Positions 37,852-46,594 of a stretch of 64,000 bases of DNA are shown in pieces (position 1 is the stretch's first letter; each line of letters opens with the position of its first letter). The DNA is from Bacteroidota bacterium. GTDB lineage: Bacteria > Bacteroidota > Ignavibacteria > Ignavibacteriales > Melioribacteraceae. The DNA is taken from assembly GCA_018829205.1 (NCBI GenBank), contig JAHJUE010000028.1, positions 123,625 to 187,624 of the forward strand. The letters run 5' to 3'. A program made the translations under genes and the position numbers. The notes beneath the pieces were generated by a model that did not search any database, was not told the DNA's origin, and saw only the letters and a program-made list of their open reading frames with translations.

Positions 37852-38307
37852 TTAGAATTTTTCTCCTCTTGCTTCTCTTATTTGGCTGCCCACCGGCCTT
37901 ATCCTGCCCCAAATGGAATAGAAAAATAATATCATTGCCAAAACCTGAAGAGCAGATGTTACGGCAATAAAAATGTCGAATGATTCTGTCCAGAAGAGAC
38001 CTTTTATAATTTGAAAAATGAATCGAAGTCCGGTCGATATTGTCATCAGCCAGTAAACAATAAGTATTAAATCGGGATTGTACTTCTTATCTGTCTTTTC
38101 GGCCCTCGGGAAAAACCATAAAGCGACCCCCATAATCATCATCATAACAGAGCCGACTAAAATTATGTGTGTATGAGCAGATAGAAGTTCTCCGCTGTAG
38201 CCTGTTTTTGTTATATACTTTGTGTATGACATATATAACCCGGTTAAAATTCCCAGCAATAAAAATGTTACGCTGGTTTTTACGAAGTACCTTACTGTTG
38301 TAAACAT
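37852..38307 (-). CDS. Four-helix membrane protein, haem-copper-oxidase-subunit-I-like
   Basis: This 151-residue protein has four hydrophobic helices. Helix 2 contains SAHTHIILVGSVMMMIMGVALWFFPRA, similar to the His-bearing helices of CcoN/NorB-type subunits but too short to be a full oxidase. It probably binds haem or partners another subunit. Together with the 421-residue protein encoded two genes upstream it could form a small NO- or quinone-linked membrane unit. Function unknown; it shares the operon with SufT-like and ferredoxin genes. Confidence 0.65.
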   Translation of the reverse strand: MFTTVRYFVKTSVTFLLLGILTGLYMSYTKYITKTGYSGELLSAHTHIILVGSVMMMIMGVALWFFPRAEKTDKKYNPDLILIVYWLMTISTGLRFIFQIIKGLFWTESFDIFIAVTSALQVLAMILFFYSIWGRIRPVGSQIREARGEKF

Positions 38308-38318
38308 TTAATATCCTT

Positions 38319-38615
38319 TCAGATTCCTAATTGTTTTTTTGCTTCGCTAGACATTCGGTCAGGACTCCATAACGGATCCCATATAAGATTAACTTTTGCG
38401 GATTTAAATGGCGCGAATTGTTTAACAGCGGTTTCAACCCATTGTGTTATGCTTGTGTGCATTGGGCAGCCCGGAGTTGTAAGAGTCATTGTAACTGTTA
38501 TCTCTTTTTCTGTTTCTATGATATCATAAATTAATCCCAAATCGACAATATTTAATCCAATTTCCGGATCAATAACGTCTTTTAATGCTTCCATTATTTT
38601 ATCGTTGTTATTCAT
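38319..38615 (-). CDS. DUF59/MIP18-family metal-sulfur cluster assembly protein
   Basis: This 98-residue protein begins with VIDPEIGLNIVDLGLIYDI, the DPE-x3-I-x2-LGL motif of DUF59, and has the reactive Cys in TTPGCPMHTSITQWVE. SufT/PaaD-like members help mature Fe-S proteins. In this operon it may serve the ferredoxin or repair clusters damaged by NO. It is encoded between the two membrane-protein genes with 4- and 11-bp gaps. Confidence 0.88.
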   Translation of the reverse strand: MNNNDKIMEALKDVIDPEIGLNIVDLGLIYDIIETEKEITVTMTLTTPGCPMHTSITQWVETAVKQFAPFKSAKVNLIWDPLWSPDRMSSEAKKQLGI

Positions 38616-38619
38616 GCAA

Positions 38620-39885
38620 TTATTTCCTGAATATTGTAGTCATGTTGTATAAAAAAATTATTGAGCTTAAAAACATTATTATAAATGATATAAGAATTCC
38701 GATATCCGTATTTAAAGCTAAAGAGAATAAAGCGGCAAATACTGCAGTTAACATTAAATAGTATTGAATGTGAGCAAATTTGTCGTTAAACATGTCTTTC
38801 AGCATCGGCACTTTCTCTAATCCTACCTTACTGCTGTATTTATGATACCAGACAAGGAATGGAACTATTTTATACATCTGTCCGACAATCAATAAAGAAA
38901 CATATCCGAAAATTATTATATAGCCGTATATCAAGGTTAGGTTTTTAATATTTTCATAATCAACAACTGTTAAAACACCTCCAAGAATTGTTGTTAAACC
39001 AAGCATCAAATATGCTGTTGCTGAATATTTAATTCCTATGTCAAATTTTTTGCGTATTCTTTTCTTGAATATGAAAAGCATCTGAAATAGAAAAAAATAA
39101 ATACCCACGACAATTAATGCCGAGAAAATATAGAATAGTATTGTTGTGTTATCGTAGTGCATTACTGTTGATATTCCTAAAAGAGAAATATTAATTAGCC
39201 AGAATGCCGCCTTGCCTGTTTTAAGCGAATAACCGTGTGAAAGAGTGAACATTGGAATAAGCTTGAAAGATACTCCCATTATTACCATTGTTACCCATCC
39301 AATAAAAGCAACATGTGCATGGAGATTTAAATAATTAAGATGATTTGTCTTAATATATGGATATGCTAAATTGATGGCAAGCAAAAGTCCTGCAATCGCA
39401 GTGACTATTAAAAAAAATATTGAGGAGGCAAGATAGTATCCTGTAATGTTCCACTTTTTTACATTTTTCATTGTAGCAATTATGTTAAACGCAAAAATGA
39501 ACATTGCGATATTTAACAGAATTGCCGATGCTATCATAAATTCTCTATCGCTGAAATTTAAAAAACTGTATACCAAACCTGAAACGCCGGATAAAAAAAT
39601 CCAGAATTGCATTTCGGCAAGCTTTTCCGAATACAATTTTACCTCAAGCACCACCGGTATTAATTGAAACAAAGCGCCAAAAATTATCATTGTTATCCAT
39701 CCAAGAGTTGCGATATGAGTAATTGCTAAAATTTTTGGCTGAAAATGGAATCCGGAAATATCCTTGTAAAATAAAAGAAGTAATCCGGTAAGAAGAATAA
39801 ATGAAAAAATTGCTGCTATAAAATATTTAGCTACAATCTTAAATGGCGGCGCATAAGCGGATGTTACGGAATTTAGCTGACTCAT
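38620..39885 (-). CDS. Multi-helix membrane protein, NnrS/oxidase-subunit-I-like
   Basis: This 421-residue protein has about 12 hydrophobic helices. Repeated His motifs, ITHIATLGWITMIIFGALFQLIP and LHAHVAFIGWVTMVIMG, plus MYKIVPFLVWYHKY, resemble the NnrS and CcoN-like families and suggest haem binding. NnrS proteins protect against NO; a catalytic role is not established. It follows the DUF2249 genes and precedes the DUF59 gene in the same unit. Whether it belongs strictly to NnrS needs a profile search. Confidence 0.7.
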   Translation of the reverse strand: MSQLNSVTSAYAPPFKIVAKYFIAAIFSFILLTGLLLLFYKDISGFHFQPKILAITHIATLGWITMIIFGALFQLIPVVLEVKLYSEKLAEMQFWIFLSGVSGLVYSFLNFSDREFMIASAILLNIAMFIFAFNIIATMKNVKKWNITGYYLASSIFFLIVTAIAGLLLAINLAYPYIKTNHLNYLNLHAHVAFIGWVTMVIMGVSFKLIPMFTLSHGYSLKTGKAAFWLINISLLGISTVMHYDNTTILFYIFSALIVVGIYFFLFQMLFIFKKRIRKKFDIGIKYSATAYLMLGLTTILGGVLTVVDYENIKNLTLIYGYIIIFGYVSLLIVGQMYKIVPFLVWYHKYSSKVGLEKVPMLKDMFNDKFAHIQYYLMLTAVFAALFSLALNTDIGILISFIIMFLSSIIFLYNMTTIFRK

Positions 39886-39891
39886 TTCCGC

Positions 39892-40452
39892 TTATTCCTT
39901 TTTAGTTATTACAACTTTGTAATAATTTTCATCAATTTTATTTGTAATTGCCTGGTACCCACGCTCTTCAAGTTTTGGATAAAGCATCATAGGTTCGCGG
40001 TGGTGGTGAACAACCAGAAGACTATTGCCGTCAACCTGCTGAATAGCTTCCAAAATTTTAACCATTGGTTCCGGCGGCTCCAAATCTCTTACATCAATTT
40101 CTATTACATTTGTTAAATCGTTTTGGCTTTCTATAATTTCACTACTTCCGTTCCGGTTTACTTCAATGTTTTGATCATTGACCGTTTTATAAAAATAAAC
40201 TTCATAAACGGTTTCATTTATTTCGGTGAAATGCTCATATCCTTTTTTGCCTAATACTGCATATAACGGCAAAGGCTCGAAAGAGTTTTTTAATAAAAAT
40301 ATTTCATCATCTTTTATATCTTTTAAAAAGCTCATAATATCAGTAAAGGGGTCTTTGCCTGAATTTATAATAGGTCTTACGTCAAGTACTTTAACTTTAT
40401 CTTTATTGAGATTATTCAAAGCAACAGGTTTATTAAGCTGATCTTCTTCCAT
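39892..40452 (-). CDS. Protein with two DUF2249 domains
   Basis: From ATG 40452 (MEEDQLNKPVALNN) it has 186 residues; a TTG five codons earlier is possible. Two copies of the TusA-like DUF2249 fold are visible: VKVLDVRPIINSGKDPFTDI with LLKNSFEPLPLYAVLGKKGY, then EIDVRDLEPPEPMVKILEAI with VVHHHREPMMLYPKLEERGY. Neither has the TusA catalytic Cys. DUF2249 proteins are common in NO and denitrification loci, but their role is undefined. Confidence 0.85.
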   Translation of the reverse strand: MEEDQLNKPVALNNLNKDKVKVLDVRPIINSGKDPFTDIMSFLKDIKDDEIFLLKNSFEPLPLYAVLGKKGYEHFTEINETVYEVYFYKTVNDQNIEVNRNGSSEIIESQNDLTNVIEIDVRDLEPPEPMVKILEAIQQVDGNSLLVVHHHREPMMLYPKLEERGYQAITNKIDENYYKVVITKKE

Positions 40453-40485
40453 ATGCGTTCTCTTCAATTTATTTACGATTCATTA

Positions 40486-40713
40486 TTATAATTTAGAAAT
40501 ATTTACTTTCCATACTTCGGGACCTTTCTCAACATATTCCCATGAAAATTGATTAGGCCTTTCAGCATTAAACTGATAATAAAGCGGCATCGGATCGTGA
40601 TCATTTATAAGCTGAAATGTTTCGCCGTTTAATAAATTATCAAAAGTGGCGAAAATTGTTGGATGTTTTTCTTTTGGCTGAACTGGACGGATATCTAATT
40701 CTTTATTTGTCAT
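40486..40713 (-). CDS. DUF2249 domain protein
   Basis: This 75-residue single-domain protein has LDIRPVQPKEKHPTIFATFD and the conserved INDHDPMPLYYQFNAE followed by WEYVEKGPEVWKVNISK. It resembles half of the next gene's product. It leads the unit that ends with the ferredoxin gene and has the palindromic Crp/Fnr-type box 65 bp upstream. Confidence 0.87.
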   Translation of the reverse strand: MTNKELDIRPVQPKEKHPTIFATFDNLLNGETFQLINDHDPMPLYYQFNAERPNQFSWEYVEKGPEVWKVNISKL

Positions 40714-40777
40714 TTCTTGTTTCCGATTTATTAGTAAAAGTTAACGGCGGTAAACTAAGTAATGATAAGATAGATTT

Positions 40778-40794
40778 CCTTGACTTAAGTCAGA
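40778..40794 (-). promoter_or_regulatory. FNR/DNR-type box in front of the DUF2249 unit
   Basis: The same 17-mer as at 37594-37610, CCTTGACTTAAGTCAGA, here 65 bp upstream of the DUF2249 start. The regulator is probably the Crp/Fnr protein encoded at 40978-41685. Confidence 0.75.
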
Positions 40795-40977
40795 TTTGCA
40801 AATATTTGCCAAGGTTGGTAGTTAACTTAGTTTTAAGAAAGAAGTTAGTACTTACTTAATTTTAGGAGTGGTGTACTTTAAAATTAATTTACGGGAATGC
40901 TATTAAATTTTATTATTATATTCGGCAAAATTTATTTTGCGACTCTAATGGGCAAAAAATTCTTAACCAAAATGCAA

Positions 40978-41685
40978 TTATGGATTTCCGTTAAGTTCCT
41001 TTAACTTTTTGAGATCAATAATAAAAACGGTTTTACCTTTTATTTTAATAATGCCTTGATCTTGAAATTTCTTAAAAGTTCTGGATAATGTTTCGGTAAT
41101 AGTTCCAAGGAAAGACGCGAGCGCCTTTTTGGGAATGGAAATTTTCACAAACGGTTCAGGCAGGATTTCTGTATTGTTATTTTTTATTTCCTTTAATAAA
41201 TATTTTGCGAGTCTATTCTTTACTTCCTTTGTTGTTAAGTCATCTACCTGCACTACCAGTTCCTTTAATCGTTTTGCGAAACCTGCAAGCATTTTTAAAG
41301 AAATGTTCGGATCTTCTTTAATCAGGTTGATAAAACTATCTTTAGGTACAAACAATACAAGACATTCTTCCAATGTTTCAGCGCTTACCGGATAATTATT
41401 CCCTTCAAATAACGGAATGTCTGCAAAAACATTAAACGGCTTTATTAAATGAACAACCGATTCTTTACCTTCGGCGGTAGTTCTAAAAATTTTAATACTT
41501 CCTTTTAACTGAATATAAAATCCTTTGTAATGATCACCTTCTAAAAAAAGAATTTCGTGTGAAGGGATTCTTTTAATTTCACTTACTGCGGTAATTTTTC
41601 GGAGGTGTTCTACGCTCAGTTCTGAAAATAGCGGTACTGAAAGCAATGTATTAAAATCTTTAGTCTTATTAAGCGGTTTATTCAT
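40978..41685 (-). CDS. Crp/Fnr family transcriptional regulator (DNR-like)
   Basis: From ATG 41685 it has 235 residues (a TTG adds three). The cyclic-nucleotide-like beta roll (FSELSVEHLRKITAVSE, ILFLEGDHYKGFYIQLKGSIKIF) is followed by a winged helix with recognition helix TITETLSRTFKKF. The E-x2-SR pattern fits binding to TTGAC-type half sites. The N-terminal cysteines that hold the oxygen-sensing Fe-S cluster in FNR are absent, so a DNR/NnrR-like NO (haem) sensor is more likely. Its gene lies upstream of the DUF2249 unit on the same strand and probably controls both boxes. Confidence 0.88.
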   Translation of the reverse strand: MNKPLNKTKDFNTLLSVPLFSELSVEHLRKITAVSEIKRIPSHEILFLEGDHYKGFYIQLKGSIKIFRTTAEGKESVVHLIKPFNVFADIPLFEGNNYPVSAETLEECLVLFVPKDSFINLIKEDPNISLKMLAGFAKRLKELVVQVDDLTTKEVKNRLAKYLLKEIKNNNTEILPEPFVKISIPKKALASFLGTITETLSRTFKKFQDQGIIKIKGKTVFIIDLKKLKELNGNP

Positions 41686-41839
41686 TCTTATCAATAATAT
41701 TTGAAACCAAATATAATAAATTAAGCTGTGTTATATAATCTTGATAAGACATATAATCGTCCGTTTCAAAATTCTAATTTTATTTCATATACGCATGTCT
41801 TTTTATATATTTAAACACAAAATTACTTATGAGGTGAAC

Positions 41840-42301
41840 ATGCCCGAATATTCATTAAACGTAAACGGTAAAATAAGAAAAGTAAATGTTGAGGAAGATA
41901 CCCCGCTTCTATGGGTTTTAAGAGATACGCTTGGATTAACGGGAACAAAGTACAGCTGCGGAGAGGGAATCTGCGGATCGTGTACAGTCCACATAAACGG
42001 TAAAGCAGAACGCTCATGCGTTTTAACAATTAAAGACGTAGCCGGAGACAAAATTACAACTATTGAAGGATTAGCTGAAAATCCGGATCACCCGATATTT
42101 AAAACGTGGATCGATCTTGAAGTATCACAATGCGGCTACTGTCAACCGGGTCAAATTATGACTCTTGCCGCGCTGATGAATGAAAATCCGAATATTACTA
42201 AAAAAGAAGTAAAAGAAAATATGAATACAGTTCTATGCAGATGCGCCACATATGCCCGAATTGACAAAGCTATTGATAAGCTGGTTGAGGAGGGAAAATA
42301 A
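41840..42301 (+). CDS. [2Fe-2S] small subunit of a molybdenum hydroxylase
   Basis: The start is ATG 41840 (GAGGTG at 41831-41836), giving 153 residues; the longer upstream frame is not needed. The plant-type cluster motif is CGEGICGSC plus a distal Cys. A second cluster domain follows (CGYCQPGQ and CRCATYARI), as in isoquinoline 1-oxidoreductase alpha and xanthine-dehydrogenase small subunits. It passes electrons from the Mo cofactor of the next gene's product. The genes are 1 bp apart. Confidence 0.92.
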   Translation: MPEYSLNVNGKIRKVNVEEDTPLLWVLRDTLGLTGTKYSCGEGICGSCTVHINGKAERSCVLTIKDVAGDKITTIEGLAENPDHPIFKTWIDLEVSQCGYCQPGQIMTLAALMNENPNITKKEVKENMNTVLCRCATYARIDKAIDKLVEEGK

Positions 42302-42302
42302 A

Positions 42303-44405
42303 ATGAAAAAACAAAGCAGAAGAGAATTTATAAAAGTTTTTACAATGAGCGGAACGGGATTGTTTCTAGCCGCTTATACTCCAATGAATGGTTTCTTTAA
42401 ACCCGGAGACGATCCAAAGATATTTTCGCCTAGCGTATATCTGAAAATAGATAATAATGGAATAGTCACAATTATAGTTCATCGTTCTGAATTGGGGCAG
42501 GGGGTACGTACATCGTTACCGATGCTTGTTGCAGAAGAACTTGAAGTGGAATGGGAAAATATAAGAGTTGAGCAGGCCGACGGACACCCCAAATACGGGA
42601 ATCAAACAACAGGCGGAAGTCAGTCTATCCGCAAAAGTTATGAACCGTTCCGGGTTGCAGGCGCGACCGCAAGAGAAATGTTAATTGCCGCTGCCGCAAT
42701 AAAATGGGGAGTAGATGTAAAAAAGTGTTACGCAGAAAAAGGATATATTGTTAATAAATCTAACGGGAAAAAATTAAGTTACGGCGAACTTGTCGATGAA
42801 GCTTCAAAACTGCCTGTTCCCGAAAATGTACTGTTAAAAGATCCGGAAGATTTTCAAATTATTGGAAAAAGAATTCATAGAACCGATACTCCCGATAAAA
42901 TTTACGGGAAAGCGAAATTTGGAATTGATCTTGTTATTCCGGGAATGTATTACGCCGCGGTACAAAGATGTCCGGCAATTGGCGGAAGCGCTAAATCTTT
43001 TAATGATTCTAAAACAAAAAGCATTAATGGTGTTGTTGATGTTGTTAAAATATCAAGAGGTATAGCGGTTATTGCAAATTCTACATGGTCTTCATTTAAA
43101 GGTAAAGATGCGCTTGTAGTCGATTGGGATTTGGGTCCGAACGCAAATGTAAATTCAGAAATAATAAGAAAAAATCTTGAGTCGAAGTTGAACGAAGAAG
43201 GTTCCGATATTGAAATAATTGGAAAACCTAATTCTGATTTTTCAAATAATATTAATATTGAAGCAGTTTACGAAGTTCCGTTTTTGGCGCACGCCCCGAT
43301 GGAACCGATGACTTGTATTGCCGAAGTAAAAAACGGAAAAGCTGAATTGTGGGCACCCTCGCAGAATCCGCAAGGTTTGAGAAGTGATGTTGCGAAAGCG
43401 TTAGGATTTAACGAAGATGACGTAATTGTTCATGTTGTTTTTGCAGGCGGCGCATTCGGAAGAAAACTTGTTAGCGAATACGGTATTGAAGCCGCGGAAA
43501 TTTCGAAAGCTTCCGGAAAAATAATTAAACTTACCTGGACACGCGAAGACGATATGAAACACGGCGTTTTCCGCCCCGCAAGTATGCACAAATTAAAAGG
43601 CGCGGTCGATGGTAACGGAAATCCGGTTTTATTCGGTCATCATGTAATAGCAGAATCAATAAGCGCGCAAAGATTTTACAGAGCGCTTCCTGTTAAAGAT
43701 TCGGATTTAGGAGAAGGGACAAAAAAACTTTCGTATAAAATTCCGAATATAAAAATATCCGGGTCAATTGTGCCGACACACGTTCCGGTTTCCTGGTACC
43801 GTTCTGTTTATCATACACAAAATCCTTTTGCTGTCGAATCATTTTTAGATGAAATGGCTTTTGCAGCGAATAAAGATCCGTATGAATTCAGAAAAAAAAT
43901 GCTTCCCGATAATTCGCGTTTAAAAGCTGTATTAATAAAAGCAGCAGAGAAATCAGGCTGGTACAATAAATTGGAAGCTGGAAAAGGAAGGGGAATTGCA
44001 TGCGCCGAATGTTACGAAAGTTATATTGCGCAGGTTGCCGAAGTGACAGTAATAAATAATAAAGTAAAAGTAGATAAGGTAACTTGTGTAATTGACTGCG
44101 GAATTGTTATAAATCCTGATTCGGTTGAAGCTCAACTCGAAGGTGCAATAGGCTTCGCTCTTTCGTATGTTTTAAAAAGCAAAATAACAATTGAAAACGG
44201 CGGAGTTGCTGAAAGCAACTTTGATGAATATGAAATATTAACCCTAAATGAAATGCCTAAGGTCGAAATTGAAATTATGAAAAATACTTATAAGGTTGGA
44301 GGTGTCGGAGAAACCGGAATTGCGGCGCTTGCTCCCGCTGTTTGCAACGCTATATTTGCCGCGTCCGGGAAACGTATTAGAAGATTGCCGGTTGAACTTT
44401 CATAA
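42303..44405 (+). CDS. Tat-exported molybdopterin-binding large subunit (IorB-like)
   Basis: From ATG 42303 the protein has 700 residues. The N-terminus has a twin-arginine signal, QSRREFIKVFTMSGTGLFLAAY. The Mo-binding domain carries GELGQ-type residues near the start (HRSELGQGVRTSLPMLVAEELEV), a QTTGGSQSIRKSY region, HAPMEPMTCIAEV, FAGGAFGRK and GGVGETGIAALAPAVCNA with the catalytic Glu. This is the xanthine-dehydrogenase/isoquinoline 1-oxidoreductase beta family. The substrate, an aldehyde or N-heterocycle, cannot be told. Folded export with the small subunit by Tat is likely. No FAD subunit or XdhC chaperone gene is adjacent. Confidence 0.9.
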   Translation: MKKQSRREFIKVFTMSGTGLFLAAYTPMNGFFKPGDDPKIFSPSVYLKIDNNGIVTIIVHRSELGQGVRTSLPMLVAEELEVEWENIRVEQADGHPKYGNQTTGGSQSIRKSYEPFRVAGATAREMLIAAAAIKWGVDVKKCYAEKGYIVNKSNGKKLSYGELVDEASKLPVPENVLLKDPEDFQIIGKRIHRTDTPDKIYGKAKFGIDLVIPGMYYAAVQRCPAIGGSAKSFNDSKTKSINGVVDVVKISRGIAVIANSTWSSFKGKDALVVDWDLGPNANVNSEIIRKNLESKLNEEGSDIEIIGKPNSDFSNNINIEAVYEVPFLAHAPMEPMTCIAEVKNGKAELWAPSQNPQGLRSDVAKALGFNEDDVIVHVVFAGGAFGRKLVSEYGIEAAEISKASGKIIKLTWTREDDMKHGVFRPASMHKLKGAVDGNGNPVLFGHHVIAESISAQRFYRALPVKDSDLGEGTKKLSYKIPNIKISGSIVPTHVPVSWYRSVYHTQNPFAVESFLDEMAFAANKDPYEFRKKMLPDNSRLKAVLIKAAEKSGWYNKLEAGKGRGIACAECYESYIAQVAEVTVINNKVKVDKVTCVIDCGIVINPDSVEAQLEGAIGFALSYVLKSKITIENGGVAESNFDEYEILTLNEMPKVEIEIMKNTYKVGGVGETGIAALAPAVCNAIFAASGKRIRRLPVELS

Positions 44406-44486
44406 TCCGTTTGATATTATTTTATTTGTTGTAAATATAAATGTATTATTTTTTTATATTTGCACCCAAATGAGAAAGGAATTTTA

Positions 44487-45377
44487 ATGAGTAAGAAAAA
44501 ATATAGTTTGGGCCTGCTTCAACTTGCCTACAGCTCAAATACAAAAGATAATTTAAAGAAAACAGTTTCATGGGTGAAGAAAGCAGCTAAGCAAGGAGCT
44601 CAGGTTATTTGCCTGCCGGAACTTTACCGCTCACAGTATTTCTGCCAAAAAGAAGATTTTAAAACTTTTGATTTAGCCGAAACGATTCCGGGCCCTTCTA
44701 CAATAGCCTTTCAAAAAGCTGCAAAAGAAAATAAAGTTGCTATTGTTGTTCCAATATTTGAAAAACGCGCTCCCGGGGTCTATCATAACAGCGCTGTAAT
44801 TATTGATTCGGACGGAAAAATTTTAGGAGTTTACAGAAAAATGCACATTCCCGACGATCCCGGTTTTTATGAAAAATATTATTTTACTCCCGGAGATCTT
44901 GGGTTCAAATCTTTTAGTACAAAATACGGAACAATAGGTACATTAATTTGCTGGGACCAATGGTATCCCGAAGGCGCGAGATTAACGGCGCTGAAAGGAG
45001 CCGAAGTTTTATTTTATCCGACCGCAATAGGCTGGCATCCTTCCGAAAAAGATAAGTACGGACAAGCGCAAATAGATTCGTGGATTACTATTCAAAGATC
45101 GCATGCAATTTCAAACGGAGTTTATGTCGCTTCCGTAAACAGAATAGGTTTTGAACAGCCCGTTAAAGAACAAGCGGGAATAATTTTTTGGGGTTCCTCT
45201 TTTATATGCGATCCGCAGGGAGTTATCCTTGCGCAAGGCAGTGAAGATAAAGAAGAAATTATAACCGCCGAGGTAGACTTAAATCACATTGAAACAATTA
45301 GAAGAAACTGGCCGTTCCTGCGCGACAGAAGAATTGACGCATACGGCGACATCACGAAAAGATTTCTGGATGAATAA
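44487..45377 (+). CDS. aguB: N-carbamoylputrescine amidohydrolase
   Basis: From ATG 44487 (GAAAGGAA upstream) it has 296 residues. This nitrilase-superfamily enzyme splits N-carbamoylputrescine into putrescine, CO2 and NH3. Glu in CLPELYRSQYF, Lys in YRKMHIPDDP and the nucleophile Cys in LICWDQWYPEGARL form the E-K-C triad. The WYPEGAR segment is typical of AguB. The gene is followed after 150 bp by aguA, the preceding step. Confidence 0.93.
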   Translation: MSKKKYSLGLLQLAYSSNTKDNLKKTVSWVKKAAKQGAQVICLPELYRSQYFCQKEDFKTFDLAETIPGPSTIAFQKAAKENKVAIVVPIFEKRAPGVYHNSAVIIDSDGKILGVYRKMHIPDDPGFYEKYYFTPGDLGFKSFSTKYGTIGTLICWDQWYPEGARLTALKGAEVLFYPTAIGWHPSEKDKYGQAQIDSWITIQRSHAISNGVYVASVNRIGFEQPVKEQAGIIFWGSSFICDPQGVILAQGSEDKEEIITAEVDLNHIETIRRNWPFLRDRRIDAYGDITKRFLDE

Positions 45378-45527
45378 GATATAGTTTTCTCCGTTTCTTT
45401 ATGTCTTCATGGTCTACAGCTCAAATTAGTAATATTACTTTAACCACTAAGTCACTAAGACACAAAGTTTCACAAGAAATTAATTTTAATTGTTAATTTG
45501 TCATTATACGAAATTCGAAAAAATATT

Positions 45528-46571
45528 ATGAGTAAAAAAATAATTTACCGCTTGCCCGCTGAATGGGAAAAACATAAATCTACAATTCTTTGCTGGCCTC
45601 ATCAAAAAGAAGACTGGCCCGGCAAATTTACTCCCATTCCTTGGGTCTATACCGAGATTGTAAAAAATATTGTGCCTGGCGAGCTTGTTAGAATAATTGT
45701 GCAGTCGCAGATAGATAAATTAAAAGCGAAAAAATGCCTTGAGCGGGCTCATGTTAATTTAGAAAACGTACAGTTTATAATCAGCAAAACCGACCGCGGC
45801 TGGATGCGCGATTCATCTCCTGCGTTTGTGAAAAATGGAAACGAAGTTACTGCCGTCAAATTTACATTTAACGGATGGGCCAAATACGACAACTGGAAAA
45901 AAGATAAATTCATTCCGGCAACACTTGCAAAAAATTTGAAACTAAATTTGGTTGAAGCAAAATACAATGATAAAGGTGTTGTGCTCGAAGGCGGGGCAAT
46001 TGACTCAAACGGATGCGGAACTTTATTAACAACAGAAGAATGCCTGCTTGATGAAAAAGTGCAGACTCGCAATCCGGGCTTTACAAAAAAAGATTACGAA
46101 AAAGTATTTAATGAATATCTCGGCATAAAAAATATAATTTGGCTAGGCAAAGGAATTGAAGGTGACGATACACACGGTCACGTTGACGATCTCTGCCGTT
46201 TTGTAAATAAAAATACTGTTGTGTTATGCAGAGAAAAAAATACAGCCGATGAAAATTATAAAATACTCGAAGATAATTTTGAAAGACTGAAAGACGCTAA
46301 ACTTGAAGACGGTTCAAAACTAAATGTAGTAGAATTGCCAATGCCTAAACCTTTGCGTTTTGAAGATCTGCGTTTGCCCGCAAGTTACGCGAATTTTTAT
46401 ATTTCAAACCATGCAGTACTTGTTCCAACATTTAACGATCCCAACGATAGAATCGCATTAAACATAATCAAAGAATTTTACCCGGACAGAGAAGTGGTTG
46501 GCATTCACGCGGTTGATCTTGTTTGGGGATTGGGAACTATCCATTGTTTAAGTCATGAAGAGCCTGAATAA
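45528..46571 (+). CDS. aguA: Agmatine deiminase
   Basis: AguA hydrolyses agmatine to N-carbamoylputrescine. From ATG 45528 it has 347 residues. The guanidino-group hydrolase motifs are present: RGWMRDSSPAFV, GDDTHGHVDD and the nucleophile Cys340 in GTIHCLSHEEP at the C-terminus. With aguB it completes the route from agmatine to putrescine. No arginine decarboxylase gene (speA) is in the window, so agmatine must come from elsewhere. Confidence 0.95.
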   Translation: MSKKIIYRLPAEWEKHKSTILCWPHQKEDWPGKFTPIPWVYTEIVKNIVPGELVRIIVQSQIDKLKAKKCLERAHVNLENVQFIISKTDRGWMRDSSPAFVKNGNEVTAVKFTFNGWAKYDNWKKDKFIPATLAKNLKLNLVEAKYNDKGVVLEGGAIDSNGCGTLLTTEECLLDEKVQTRNPGFTKKDYEKVFNEYLGIKNIIWLGKGIEGDDTHGHVDDLCRFVNKNTVVLCREKNTADENYKILEDNFERLKDAKLEDGSKLNVVELPMPKPLRFEDLRLPASYANFYISNHAVLVPTFNDPNDRIALNIIKEFYPDREVVGIHAVDLVWGLGTIHCLSHEEPE

Positions 46572-46594
46572 TAATTACGATTTCATACAATAAA

